Shown here piece by piece: positions 16,278 through 25,398 of a DNA stretch of 64,000 nucleotides. The position numbers and the translations under genes were made by a program. The stretch spans positions 1-64,000 of the forward strand of contig JAGAHX010000040.1 in assembly GCA_017626845.1 (NCBI GenBank). Direction: 5' to 3'. The DNA comes from Bacillota bacterium (lineage in GTDB: Bacteria; Bacillota; Clostridia; Peptostreptococcales; Anaerovoracaceae). The stretch's first letter is position 1; each line of letters opens with the position of its first letter. The notes under the pieces were generated by a model. That model worked only from the letters and a program-made list of their open reading frames with translations. It made no database searches and was not told the origin of the DNA.

Positions 16278-16652
16278 TTAAGCTTCTTCGATGACGATCT
16301 CTGCGTCCGGAGCGTTCTTCTTGACGCTCTCGATGCCGTTCAGGCAACTCTTCTTCGCCGTATAGCCTTCGGATGCCAGGATGATCTCGCCGTTGCTTGC
16401 CTTCAGGCGGAAACGGGTCTCGCCGGCCTTATCGGTATAGACTTCGAACTTGGGGTGCTTCTGCTTCTCGAAGCCTTCAACGGTCTGGTCTTCGATGTTC
16501 GCGACCGGAGCATTCTTTGCGACGCTGGCGCAGCCGTTCTTGCAGGTATCCAGAGCCTTGTAGACTTCGGAAGTGCCGATGACTTCGCCGTTACCTGCCT
16601 TCAGGCGGAAAGTGAAGCCGGTCTTGGTCTCTTTGATAACAAATTTGCCCAT
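16278..16652 (-). CDS. DUF1508 (YegP-like) tandem-domain protein
   Basis: 124 residues made of two DUF1508 repeats, about 1-55 (FVIKETKTGFTFRLKAGNGE) and 68-122 (FEVYTDKAGETRFRLKASNGE). The unit forms a small swapped beta-sheet. The family is widespread and has no settled biochemical role; some members are linked to stress. AAAGGAGG lies ahead of the start. The TATACT complement at 16703-16708 is a possible -10 for this gene. A stop 31 nt before rubredoxin suggests co-transcription. Confidence 0.88.
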   Translation of the reverse strand: MGKFVIKETKTGFTFRLKAGNGEVIGTSEVYKALDTCKNGCASVAKNAPVANIEDQTVEGFEKQKHPKFEVYTDKAGETRFRLKASNGEIILASEGYTAKKSCLNGIESVKKNAPDAEIVIEEA

Positions 16653-16779
16653 GGGTGTTGCCTCCTTTTTCGAAAAAGTTAGTATTGCGATATATCGACT
16701 TCAGTATAGCATTTTATCCGCAAAAATGAAAGATGTGCATTTTTCCTCCAAACCCGGACACAAAATGCCCGCAGGTTTA

Positions 16780-16788
16780 TGGTATACT
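16780..16788 (+). promoter_or_regulatory. Extended -10 promoter (TGGTATACT)
   Basis: TG at 16780-16781, one base, then TATACT (16783-16788), with no recognisable -35. The predicted start of transcription near 16795 gives a leader of about 38 nt to the ATG at 16833. Confidence 0.5.
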
Positions 16789-16832
16789 GTTAAAATCCTC
16801 TTGCGAAACAGAAAGAAACGGAACGGTCCCAC

Positions 16833-18674
16833 ATGGGCAAAAACAGCAACAAAACCCTTCATATTCCAAGCCTTTGCGGCTTTTTCCTGAGTCTGCTCCT
16901 GCTGGACCTCGTTTTTCGTGCGTCTTTTCTGGAAGGCGGTTTTGCGGAAAGCTGCTCCGGCACCGCGCTGCTCTTCTCGCTGTTCTGGGCTGCCGGGCTC
17001 ACCGGCTTTGTCTGCCTGCTCCCGGATACCGGCCGCCGCATCGCCATGCCCCTGCTGACGGCCTTTTGGAGCGTTCTTTGCCTGGTCCACAGCGTCATCT
17101 ATCACCTGACGGGCAGTTTCTTCTCCGTCGCGGATCTGGATTACGCGGAGGACGGCATCAAATTCTTCAGCAGGGAGTATCTGATCTTTTCCCCTGGCTT
17201 CATGATCTGCGCTTTATGCGTGTTCCTGGGGGTCTTAGGCATGTCGGTCTGCATGGAAAAGCGCAGCTACACCCGCAGCCGGGCGATCTTCGGCGCAGTT
17301 CTGCTGGCTGCCGGGGTCATTGGCGGCGCGGTGACCCACGATCAGCTGCTGCCGGAGGTCAGCACCCAGATGTCCTGGCGGGTGCGCTCGGAAGACAAGA
17401 CCACGGACAACTATATCTACCGGGATATGAGCAACACCAACCGGGCCATGGAACTGTGCGGCATGTACCAGTATCTGTGGCGCAGTTTTACCGTGTCCAC
17501 GCTGCAGTCGGACGCCCGCCTGTATGACCGGATGTACGAAGAGCTGGATGCCTGGTACGCGGAAAAGCGGGAGTCGCTCCACCGGCCCAACGCCTACAGC
17601 GGAAAGCTGTCGGGCAAGAACTGCTTCTTCATCCTGCTGGAATCCATCGATTCCTGGCTGCTCACGGAAGGCTACATGCCGAATCTGTATGCGGTTCAGC
17701 AGCAGAGCGTGAACTTTGCAAATCACTATTCCTGCCTCTACATTACCGCTTCCACCTTCAACACGGAATTTATCGCCAATACGGGACAGATCCCGCCTTC
17801 CGCAGGCCTGGACACCTCTGCCTACGAGGAAAACACCTTCCCCATGGCGCTGGCGCGGCTCTTCACGGAGGCGGGCTATACCGCCAAGACGTTCCACAGC
17901 GCCGACCCTGTCATCTACAACCGGGGCAGCATCCACAAGAACCTCGGCTACGGTCCCTACTATTACCACTACAATATGGGGATGGACGACTATATGTTGG
18001 ATACCCAGCTGATGCGGGGCTTCGGCTATATGACCGCGGACCAGCCCTTTTTCGACTTTATTCTTACGTTCTCGGGTCACGGACCCTATACGGAGGAGAT
18101 GGCCAATATCTCCGACCCCCATCTCGCCGCTGCGAAGACCGCGGTAGCCCGGGCCAGCCTTCCCATCGAAGCCAGACGTTCTGAGGAATACCTGCTGGCG
18201 GTGGCTCACGCCATGGAGACCGATGCCTTTATCGGCGAACTGATGCAGGCGCTGGAGGACAGCGGCCTCGCGGAGGATACGGCGCTGGTGTTCTTTACGG
18301 ACCATTACTGCAAGTACATGACGGATACGGACCTCGTAATGAAGCTCAAGGGCGTGTCCGACATGGACGCGATCTGTCATACGCCTTTCTTTATCTGGTC
18401 GAAAGACCTGCCTGCCCGCAGCATCCCCAAGGTGACCTCCACCATGGACATCGCACCCACGATCGTCAACCTGTTCGGTCTGGACGCGGACTACGCCTGG
18501 TATCCGGGCAGCGATATCTTCTCCGCGGACGGCGGCACCGCCATCTTCCGGGGCGGCTCCTGGTACGACGGCACGACCTGTGGCGGACCCACCCCCGAGA
18601 CGCTGCAGTTCCTCTCTCTCGCAGGCGACGTGCTGCGCTGCGACTATTTCGGCCGCTCTGTTAATCCCCAGTAA
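16833..18674 (+). CDS. LtaS-like sulfatase-family membrane phosphotransferase
   Basis: 613 residues. Four to five hydrophobic segments fill residues 10-165, then an extracellular alkaline-phosphatase-superfamily domain. ENCFF-like strand FFILLESIDSW gives the metal-binding E270; ITASTFNTEF contains the predicted nucleophile T308 (aligned with Thr300 of LtaS). FSGHGPY and FFTDH supply further metal ligands. The family adds glycerol phosphate or phosphoethanolamine to envelope polymers. Whether this one makes lipoteichoic acid or modifies another glycan is not decidable here. No clear ribosome site precedes ATG 16833. Confidence 0.8.
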   Translation: MGKNSNKTLHIPSLCGFFLSLLLLDLVFRASFLEGGFAESCSGTALLFSLFWAAGLTGFVCLLPDTGRRIAMPLLTAFWSVLCLVHSVIYHLTGSFFSVADLDYAEDGIKFFSREYLIFSPGFMICALCVFLGVLGMSVCMEKRSYTRSRAIFGAVLLAAGVIGGAVTHDQLLPEVSTQMSWRVRSEDKTTDNYIYRDMSNTNRAMELCGMYQYLWRSFTVSTLQSDARLYDRMYEELDAWYAEKRESLHRPNAYSGKLSGKNCFFILLESIDSWLLTEGYMPNLYAVQQQSVNFANHYSCLYITASTFNTEFIANTGQIPPSAGLDTSAYEENTFPMALARLFTEAGYTAKTFHSADPVIYNRGSIHKNLGYGPYYYHYNMGMDDYMLDTQLMRGFGYMTADQPFFDFILTFSGHGPYTEEMANISDPHLAAAKTAVARASLPIEARRSEEYLLAVAHAMETDAFIGELMQALEDSGLAEDTALVFFTDHYCKYMTDTDLVMKLKGVSDMDAICHTPFFIWSKDLPARSIPKVTSTMDIAPTIVNLFGLDADYAWYPGSDIFSADGGTAIFRGGSWYDGTTCGGPTPETLQFLSLAGDVLRCDYFGRSVNPQ

Positions 18675-18678
18675 ACTA

Positions 18679-18687
18679 TGGTATAAT
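18679..18687 (+). promoter_or_regulatory. Extended -10 promoter of gdpP
   Basis: TG at 18679-18680, one G, then a perfect TATAAT (18682-18687). The nearest -35 is weak. Transcription would begin near 18694, 40 nt ahead of gdpP, whose ribosome site AAAGGA is at 18720-18725. Confidence 0.65.
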
Positions 18688-18733
18688 ATACTGTCTTATT
18701 GGGTGGAGTTTCGCCCAATGAAAGGATGGTATC

Positions 18734-20470
18734 ATGAACGGGAAATTTCTTCACAATCTGATCCGGAGCTTTACCCGGATCGATATGATCGTAATGATCG
18801 TTCTGGCCCTCATCATCCTGTGGCTGAACGTATACGCGGGCATCGTCGCGTTTCTGATCGTCGCCGCTCTCAGCATCTACCACACGAAGCTGATGGGGCA
18901 GGCCTCGGAAGAATCCATCAAGGAGTACGAGGAATCGGTCATCCGTCAGCACATGAACGAGGCGGGCATCAAGGAAGACGGCACCGTTACGGATAAGGCG
19001 GCAGCTGCGGAGATCGAGCGCCTGAAGAAGGCGAACGAGGACGCCCAGAGCTGCATCGCTCTCATCAACATCGACAACTACGACGAACTGCTGGCGAGCT
19101 CTCCCGTGGAGGAACAGTCCTCCATCGGCGCGGAGATCGACAAGAAGATCCGGTCCTGGACCCAGTATCTGGACGCGGCGGTCACCCGGGTGCGCAGCAA
19201 CCGGTACTACGTGCAGTTCGAAAACAAATATCTCGCCGAGCAGAAGCGCGGCGAGTTCCCCATCATCAACCAGATGCACGAGGTCGAGACCCAGGCGGAC
19301 TTCCCCACCTCCGTCTCCATCGGCATCGGCTGCGGCAGCGGCAGTTTCTCCCGCATCCAGCTCCTGGCGGAGGAAGCCATGGATCTGGCGCTGGGCAGAG
19401 GCGGCGACCAGGTCGTCATCAAGCACGAGGACGGGGACATCGAATACTACGGCGGCTCCCTTCCCAGCGTGGAAAAGCGCAACAAGGGCAAGGCCCGCAT
19501 CATGGCCCACGCCCTGATGCAGTTGGTCAAAAGTTCCGACCGGGTGTTCATCATGGGTCACGCAAGGCCCGACATGGACTGCATCGGCTCCGCCATCGGC
19601 ATGTACACCTTCGCCCGCAGTGCCGGCAAGCCCACGGACATCATCCTGGACAACGTGGGCCAGGCGATCGATATCATCTACGAGGCGGCGGTCAAGACCG
19701 GCCGGTACAGCTTTATCAGCGGCGAAAAGGCGTCCCAGCTGGCGACGGACAATACGCTGATCATCCTCGTGGATTCGCACATCCCGGCCATCGCGGAATA
19801 TCCGCCCATCCTGCAGCAGGTAAATCGGATCGCAGTCATCGACCACCACAGAAAGTCGAAGGACGCGGTGGAGAACCCCACGCTGATGCACATGGAGACC
19901 TACGCGTCTTCGGCCAGCGAACTCGTAACGGAACTGCTGCAATACGCTGTGGACAAGAGCAGCATCGACAAGTTCGACGCGGATGCGCTGCTGGCGGGCA
20001 TCACCGTGGACACGAAGGGCTTCGCCATCAACACCGGCGTAAGAACATTCGACGCGGCGAGCTGGCTGCGCCGTATGGGAGCCGACAACACCAACGTGCG
20101 CAGCTTCTTTAAACTCAAGCTGGACTTCGTCAAGAAGAAGAGCAACATCATGGCCAACGCCGAGATCCTCGGGGAAGGCGTGGCCGTTGCCTATACCAAG
20201 GACAGTGACCCCGCCATGCAGGTGCTGGTCGCCCAGGCAGCGGACGAGCTGTTGGATGTGAGAGGCGTGCACACCGCCTTCGCGGCAGGAAAAGGCAAGG
20301 ACCGCACCATGGTCTCCGCCCGTTCGCGGGGAACGATCAACGTGCAGACGGTCATGGAAAAACTGGGTGGTGGCGGTCACCTGAACATCGCCGCGGCCCA
20401 AGTGGAAGAAGGCCCGGAGGAGGCCATCGCGAAAGTCGTATCGGTCCTGAGAGAATCAGGTTTAATGTAG
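18734..20470 (+). CDS. gdpP: Cyclic-di-AMP phosphodiesterase GdpP
   Basis: 578 residues, somewhat shorter than the about 655 of Bacillus GdpP. Two membrane helices at about 18-48, then a degenerate PAS region, a degenerate GGDEF domain (about 100-240) and a DHH/DHHA1 domain (about 260-578). Catalytic motifs seen: GHARPDMDCIGSA, LVDSH, IDHHRKS, VDTKGF and GGGGHLNIAAAQ. It hydrolyses c-di-AMP to pApA and so sets osmotic and wall homeostasis. rplI follows 15 nt downstream and dnaB after that, the conserved Firmicutes order. Confidence 0.93.
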   Translation: MNGKFLHNLIRSFTRIDMIVMIVLALIILWLNVYAGIVAFLIVAALSIYHTKLMGQASEESIKEYEESVIRQHMNEAGIKEDGTVTDKAAAAEIERLKKANEDAQSCIALINIDNYDELLASSPVEEQSSIGAEIDKKIRSWTQYLDAAVTRVRSNRYYVQFENKYLAEQKRGEFPIINQMHEVETQADFPTSVSIGIGCGSGSFSRIQLLAEEAMDLALGRGGDQVVIKHEDGDIEYYGGSLPSVEKRNKGKARIMAHALMQLVKSSDRVFIMGHARPDMDCIGSAIGMYTFARSAGKPTDIILDNVGQAIDIIYEAAVKTGRYSFISGEKASQLATDNTLIILVDSHIPAIAEYPPILQQVNRIAVIDHHRKSKDAVENPTLMHMETYASSASELVTELLQYAVDKSSIDKFDADALLAGITVDTKGFAINTGVRTFDAASWLRRMGADNTNVRSFFKLKLDFVKKKSNIMANAEILGEGVAVAYTKDSDPAMQVLVAQAADELLDVRGVHTAFAAGKGKDRTMVSARSRGTINVQTVMEKLGGGGHLNIAAAQVEEGPEEAIAKVVSVLRESGLM

Positions 20471-20485
20471 AAAGGAAACAGACAC

Positions 20486-20932
20486 ATGCAGGTCATCTTA
20501 TTAAAGGACGTTAAGGGCCAGGGCAAGGCCGGCCAGGTCGTAAAGGTAAGCGACGGCTATGCCCGCAACATGCTGCTGCCCAAGAAGCTGGCCATGGAAG
20601 CGACTCCTGCCAACATGAAGGTCCTGGAGAAGCAGAAGGCCCAGATCGAGGCCCAGAGAGCCATCGACAAGCAGGTGGCGGAAGATATCAAGGCCAAGGT
20701 CGAAGCCAAGACCGTAACGGTCGTTACGAAGGCCGGCGAGAACGGCAGACTGTTCGGCGCCATTACGAACAAGGACATCGCGGAAGCGATCCAGAAGGAA
20801 TTCTTTATCGAACTGGACAAGAAAAAGATCGATCTGGACGCCCCCATCAAGCAGACCGGCGTTACGGAAGTTACGCTCAAGCTGTTCCCGGGCGTGCAGG
20901 CCAAGTGCAAGGTGAACGTAATTACCGAATAA
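20486..20932 (+). CDS. rplI: Ribosomal protein bL9
   Basis: 148 residues, the standard length. The N-terminal domain [21 protein letters not shown]...[10 protein letters not shown] is diagnostic, joined by a long helix (about 42-75) to the C-terminal domain ending KVNVITE. It binds 23S rRNA at the base of the L1 stalk. It sits between gdpP and dnaB; AGAAAGGAAA precedes the ATG. Confidence 0.98.
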   Translation: MQVILLKDVKGQGKAGQVVKVSDGYARNMLLPKKLAMEATPANMKVLEKQKAQIEAQRAIDKQVAEDIKAKVEAKTVTVVTKAGENGRLFGAITNKDIAEAIQKEFFIELDKKKIDLDAPIKQTGVTEVTLKLFPGVQAKCKVNVITE

Positions 20933-20950
20933 ACGGAGCAAGGTGCAGAC

Positions 20951-22300
20951 ATGAGCCAGATGGAACGCATCCCGCCTCACAGCGACGAGGCGGAAAAAAG
21001 CGTGCTCGGCGCGGTGCTGATCGACAAAGAGACGTTTTATGCGGTCTCGGAGATCCTGAAACCCGACGATTTTTATCCCGAAAGCCATAAAGAGATCTAC
21101 CGCAGCATGCTGGATCTGTACCAGCGCAGCGAGCCCATCGACGTCGTAACGGTGTCGGAGAGCTTAAAGAGACGAAACAGCCTGGAAGCCGTCGGCGGCC
21201 GGGCTTATATCGCTTTTTTGTCCACGGTGGTCCCCACCACGGCCAACGCGGTGCAGTATGCCCGCATCGTGGCAGAGAAGGCCATGCTGCGCCGGCTCAT
21301 CACCGCGGCCAGCAGCATCGTGGAGAAGAGCTACGAGGAAAAGCTGGAGTCGGAAAAGGTCCTGGACTACGCGGAAGCCAGCATCTTCGACATCGCGAAG
21401 ACCCGGCAGTCCACGGAATATTCGGACCTGAAGGACGTGCTGAGCGTCAACCTGGAGGCCATCAAGGCCGCCAAGGAGAACGGCGGCGCGCTGCCCGGCA
21501 TTCCCACGCGCTTTAAGGATCTGGACAACAAGCTCAACGGTCTGCACAAGTCCGACCTCATCATCATCGCGGCCCGTCCGTCCATGGGAAAGACCGCCTT
21601 CGCCCTCAACATCGCCCAGAACGTGGCGTTAAAAGAGGACAAGCGGGTGGTCATCTTTTCTCTGGAAATGGCGAAGGAAGCCCTGGGCATGCGTCTCATC
21701 TCCATGGATTCTCGGGTGGACAGCAAGCGGCTGGAGATCGGCGATCTGTCCGACGAGGACTTGAACGACGTGCTGGATTCCATCGGCCGCATGTCCGAAA
21801 AGGATATCATCATCGACGCGACGCCGGGCATCGGCGTCATGGAGATGCGCAACAAGTGCCGCCGCATCAACGCGGAGCGCAAGATCGACCTCATCGTCGT
21901 GGACTACCTGCAGATCATGAGTGCGGACATCGCCAGCGAAAGCCGCCAGCAGGAAGTCTCCAACATCTCCCGTTACTTAAAGCAGCTGGCCCGAGAGATG
22001 GAATGCCCCGTCATCGTGCTGTCCCAGCTTTCCCGTGCTTCGGAAAAGCGGCAGGGCAGCCACAGGCCCATGCTTTCGGACCTGCGCGATTCCGGCGCCA
22101 TCGAGCAGGACGCCGACGTCGTCATGTTCCTGCACCGGGAAGACTATTACCGCACGGCGGAGGAAGAGCCGGACAACATCTGCGAGGTCATCATCGCCAA
22201 GCAGAGAAACGGCGAGACCGGCACGGTGCGCCTCACCTGGATCCCCCGGTTCACCAAGTTCGTGGACCGCTACGTGGAGGGCAGCAGCCCCCTGGATTAA
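20951..22300 (+). CDS. dnaB: Replicative DNA helicase DnaB
   Basis: 449 residues. N-terminal helical domain (1-105, PPHSDEAEKSVLGAVLIDKE), linker, then a RecA-like ATPase with Walker A ARPSMGKTAFA, Walker B VVDYLQIM and the C-terminal arginine-finger region HREDYYR. It unwinds DNA at the fork as a hexamer. The next gene, 6 nt downstream, encodes a DnaD-type primosome protein, consistent with a helicase-loading unit. Confidence 0.98.
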   Translation: MSQMERIPPHSDEAEKSVLGAVLIDKETFYAVSEILKPDDFYPESHKEIYRSMLDLYQRSEPIDVVTVSESLKRRNSLEAVGGRAYIAFLSTVVPTTANAVQYARIVAEKAMLRRLITAASSIVEKSYEEKLESEKVLDYAEASIFDIAKTRQSTEYSDLKDVLSVNLEAIKAAKENGGALPGIPTRFKDLDNKLNGLHKSDLIIIAARPSMGKTAFALNIAQNVALKEDKRVVIFSLEMAKEALGMRLISMDSRVDSKRLEIGDLSDEDLNDVLDSIGRMSEKDIIIDATPGIGVMEMRNKCRRINAERKIDLIVVDYLQIMSADIASESRQQEVSNISRYLKQLAREMECPVIVLSQLSRASEKRQGSHRPMLSDLRDSGAIEQDADVVMFLHREDYYRTAEEEPDNICEVIIAKQRNGETGTVRLTWIPRFTKFVDRYVEGSSPLD

Positions 22301-22306
22301 AAGGCA

Positions 22307-23554
22307 ATGGATTACAGCAAACAGAACGTCTCCAATTACTATCTGTACGATACGCAGGTGGAGAACCTGTTTTTATCGGAATATATGGCATCGGCACCCG
22401 GCGAATACGTCAAGGCGTATCTGCTGGCTTTGATGTACGCGCAGCTGAATAAGCCCGCAGACGACCGGATGATCGCCCGCAGCGTCGGGATGGATCCGGA
22501 AAAGATGAAGGAATGCTGGGCGTATTGGGAAGGCCGGGGCGTGGTGCGCCGCATCTACGCTGACCCGGAGGACAGCAGCGTGTTCCGCGTGGAATTCGTC
22601 AACCTGCGGGAAGAGGTGTTCGGGAGCCGGACACCAGCCGGCGAGACGAAAGCCTCCGCCCGCTTGGACGACAAGGCCCTGGCGAAGCTGTACCGGGACG
22701 TGGAAGCCGCCGCAGGGCGCATGCTGGAAGCCCGCGAGCCGGAGGAGATCGCCTCCTGGCTCTCCGAGTACGGCATGACGCCGGAATTCATCCTCTGCGG
22801 CTACCGGTTCTGCAGCGCCAGACGCAGAAGCAACCGCTGCCGCTATGTGGCGACGGTCCTGAAGGACTGGAAATCCAAGGGGTTTACGAGTCCTGCACAG
22901 GTGGAGGAATACCTGCAGGGCATGGACCGGCATTTCGATCTGCAGAAGCAGATCTTCCGCGCGCTGGGCTTCTCCCGGAACGCCACCGAGGAAGAAAAAC
23001 GCATCATGAACAAGTGGTTCGACGATTACGGCTTCGATCTGGAGAAGATCAAGGAAGCCTGCAGCAAGACGTCGGGCATTTCCAATCCCAATATCAATTA
23101 TGTGGACAGCATCCTCACGTCCTGGTACCGGGAAAGCGGCCGGACGCCGGAGGACAGCGCGCAGCTGCTGACTGCGCGGATCGAGCAGTCCTACGAGGAA
23201 GACCGGAAAAAGAACGCTGCCCGCATGGAGCAGGTGAAGGAAGAGGTCTTCACAAAAATTCCAAGAATCAAGAGTATTATGGAAGAGCTTCGTTCCCGCA
23301 GTTTCAACGTATCCCGCTATCTGCTGATGGGGGAGAACGGCAAGGAAGCTGCCGCAAGGGAACGGAAGACCATAGAATCGCTGCGGGCCGAGCGCGCCGG
23401 GCTTCTTACGGAGGCCGGATTCGGCGCAAACGCCCTGGATCCCATCTACACCTGCAGCAAATGCAAGGATACCGGGATGCTGGAAGACGGCAGCCGCTGC
23501 TCCTGCTATAAGGAGAAAGTGCGCCTGCTGACGCAGCAGGAAGGAAGCAAATGA
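22307..23554 (+). CDS. DnaD-domain primosome protein with DnaI-like zinc tail
   Basis: 415 residues. Residues 1-80 resemble a DnaD winged helix; about 125-280 contain two DnaD-like C-terminal (DDBH2) units, with motifs YVATVLKDWKSKG and YVDSILTSWY. Residues about 300-415 look like the N-terminal domain of DnaI/DnaC helicase loaders: a charged helix, then YTCSKCKDTG...CSCYKE, a four-cysteine zinc site. In related clostridia the loader continues into an AAA+ ATPase encoded by a separate gene; here none follows, as the next gene, overlapping by 4 nt, is a peptidase. Likely helps load DnaB. Confidence 0.75.
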   Translation: MDYSKQNVSNYYLYDTQVENLFLSEYMASAPGEYVKAYLLALMYAQLNKPADDRMIARSVGMDPEKMKECWAYWEGRGVVRRIYADPEDSSVFRVEFVNLREEVFGSRTPAGETKASARLDDKALAKLYRDVEAAAGRMLEAREPEEIASWLSEYGMTPEFILCGYRFCSARRRSNRCRYVATVLKDWKSKGFTSPAQVEEYLQGMDRHFDLQKQIFRALGFSRNATEEEKRIMNKWFDDYGFDLEKIKEACSKTSGISNPNINYVDSILTSWYRESGRTPEDSAQLLTARIEQSYEEDRKKNAARMEQVKEEVFTKIPRIKSIMEELRSRSFNVSRYLLMGENGKEAAARERKTIESLRAERAGLLTEAGFGANALDPIYTCSKCKDTGMLEDGSRCSCYKEKVRLLTQQEGSK

Positions 23555-25359
23555 CGGACAAAGGAGCCGACAATATAAATAAGAATATCGACCAGGAGGG
23601 CGTCCGCAAAGAGCTGGACGAGCTGGTGCAGAGCAAGTTGCAGCAGCTGGACGAAAAGCTGGATGCCCAGGCTTTCGAAGAGGAATTCCGGGAAAAGGCC
23701 CAGGAGCTGGAGAAGGAAAAGGAAGCCCATTATCAGCGCAAAGGCAGACGCCGCAGCGAATCGACGGGGGCCGACTCCGAACACGGAAGGGTCTACGCAG
23801 CCGCCAGTACGGCGGCTAAAAAGCTGGCCTCCTACCGTCCGGTCGGCGAAGGCTTTCTCCACAGGACCTGGCGCCTCGGCAAGCAGCTGCTGGCGAAACG
23901 GCAGGAGATGGCGGGCAAGGACTGGTATACCCAGGAACGCCGCCAGGCGGAATATGCCGCCTGCATCGACGACTGCTGGGGCCCGGTGGTGGACGGCTGG
24001 GACGGTCTCTGGAACACCGCCTGGAATTTCGTCTGCCGGCTGGGGGAGGACCTCTGGGACCTCATCCTGATCGTCGCGGATGCGGTCATCGCTGCCGCCT
24101 ATTACCTGGGCAGCTTTTTCTACTACATCTGGGACCGCCTCTGGGATGTCCGCTACTGGATCGAACAGCGCAAGCACAACATCTTCGCCGCGTTCGCGGT
24201 GCTGGTGGTGGTCATCGCGGCCTCGGTCGTGCTCATCCAGTCCTCTACCGCCTACGAATACAGCTACCATGGCAAGCTCCTGGGCACTGCCCGCAGCGTG
24301 GACGACGTCTACCGGACCATCGACGTGCTGGGCGACAAGCTGTCCAAGGCCACCGGTGCCAACGTCTCCCTGGACGTGGAGCGCGACATGACCTTCAACA
24401 AAGTCGTGGGCTTTAACCTGGATGTGGATACCGACGAGGATATCCTCAACACCATCACCTACATGAAGGATCTGCAGGTGGAGGCCTACGTCATCTGCGT
24501 CGACGACGAAGAGACCGTCACCCTGGAGAGCGAAAGCGTAGCCAAGGAGCTGCTCTCCGAGATCCAGAATGAATACGCCGCCGCATCCACCGGCGCCGTC
24601 ATCGACGAGGTGTCCTACGACCAGAAGGTGGAGATCCGCCCCAGCTACTGTCTGCTGGGCGATATCTGGAACCGGTCCGACGCCAAAAAGGTGCTGCAGG
24701 GGAACAAGGAGGGGACGGATGAACCCCTCATCACGATCCGCAGCACGGAGACCGCGACCTACACCGAAGCCGTCGCCTACGACGTGCAGTACATCGACAA
24801 CGCGTCGCTGTACGAAGGCGAGACCGAGATCAAGAGCCAGGGCTCCGAAGGTACCGACCTCATCGTTGCGACGGTTGAGAGGGTCAACGGCCAGGAAGTG
24901 GCCCGTACCGTGGTGTCCACCACCCGCATCACGGAGCCTGTGGCGGAGGTCCAGTACCGGGGCACCAAGCCCATCCCGGCCACCCAGGGCACCGGCGCGT
25001 TCCAGTATCCGCTGGCATCCTACACGATCTCGTCCTACTTCGGCATGCGCTGGGGCACGCTGCACACAGGCGTCGACCTGGCGGCTCCCATGGGCTCGAA
25101 GATCTACGCCAGCGACGGCGGCACCGTTACGTTCGCCGGCTGGAAGGGCAGTTACGGCTACCTGGTCATCATCAGCCACGGCGGCCTGTTCGAGACATAT
25201 TACGCTCACTGCAGCAAGATCTTAGTCAGCGTGGGCGAAAACGTATATCAGGGTCAGAATATCGCATTGGTCGGAAGCACCGGTTACTCCACCGGCCCCC
25301 ACTGCCACTTCGAGGTGCGCTACAACGGCACGCCGAACAACCCGCTGAATTATCTGTAG
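23551..25359 (+). CDS. Membrane-anchored M23 metallopeptidase with G5-like domain
   Basis: 602 residues. A charged cytoplasmic N-terminus (1-165), a hydrophobic stretch (169-195) and a clear membrane helix at 211-230. The extracellular part has a G5-like domain (about 390-475) and a C-terminal LytM/M23 domain (about 485-602) with HTGVD (zinc His and Asp), HGG..ETYYAH and HCHFEV. It cuts peptidoglycan cross-links, probably during growth or division. Its ATG overlaps the stop of the DnaD-like gene (ATGA). Confidence 0.9.
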   Translation: MTDKGADNINKNIDQEGVRKELDELVQSKLQQLDEKLDAQAFEEEFREKAQELEKEKEAHYQRKGRRRSESTGADSEHGRVYAAASTAAKKLASYRPVGEGFLHRTWRLGKQLLAKRQEMAGKDWYTQERRQAEYAACIDDCWGPVVDGWDGLWNTAWNFVCRLGEDLWDLILIVADAVIAAAYYLGSFFYYIWDRLWDVRYWIEQRKHNIFAAFAVLVVVIAASVVLIQSSTAYEYSYHGKLLGTARSVDDVYRTIDVLGDKLSKATGANVSLDVERDMTFNKVVGFNLDVDTDEDILNTITYMKDLQVEAYVICVDDEETVTLESESVAKELLSEIQNEYAAASTGAVIDEVSYDQKVEIRPSYCLLGDIWNRSDAKKVLQGNKEGTDEPLITIRSTETATYTEAVAYDVQYIDNASLYEGETEIKSQGSEGTDLIVATVERVNGQEVARTVVSTTRITEPVAEVQYRGTKPIPATQGTGAFQYPLASYTISSYFGMRWGTLHTGVDLAAPMGSKIYASDGGTVTFAGWKGSYGYLVIISHGGLFETYYAHCSKILVSVGENVYQGQNIALVGSTGYSTGPHCHFEVRYNGTPNNPLNYL

Positions 25360-25398
25360 TTGAACCACACAGCAAAGACCAAAGGAGGCATGTGTTTT

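Noticed and set aside
15924-16281. Short plus-strand frames across the palindrome at 16008, and similar ones at 33367 and 63094
   Set aside because: They translate the palindrome and the antisense of rubredoxin, DUF1508, nitroreductase or psuG; no independent coding signal.
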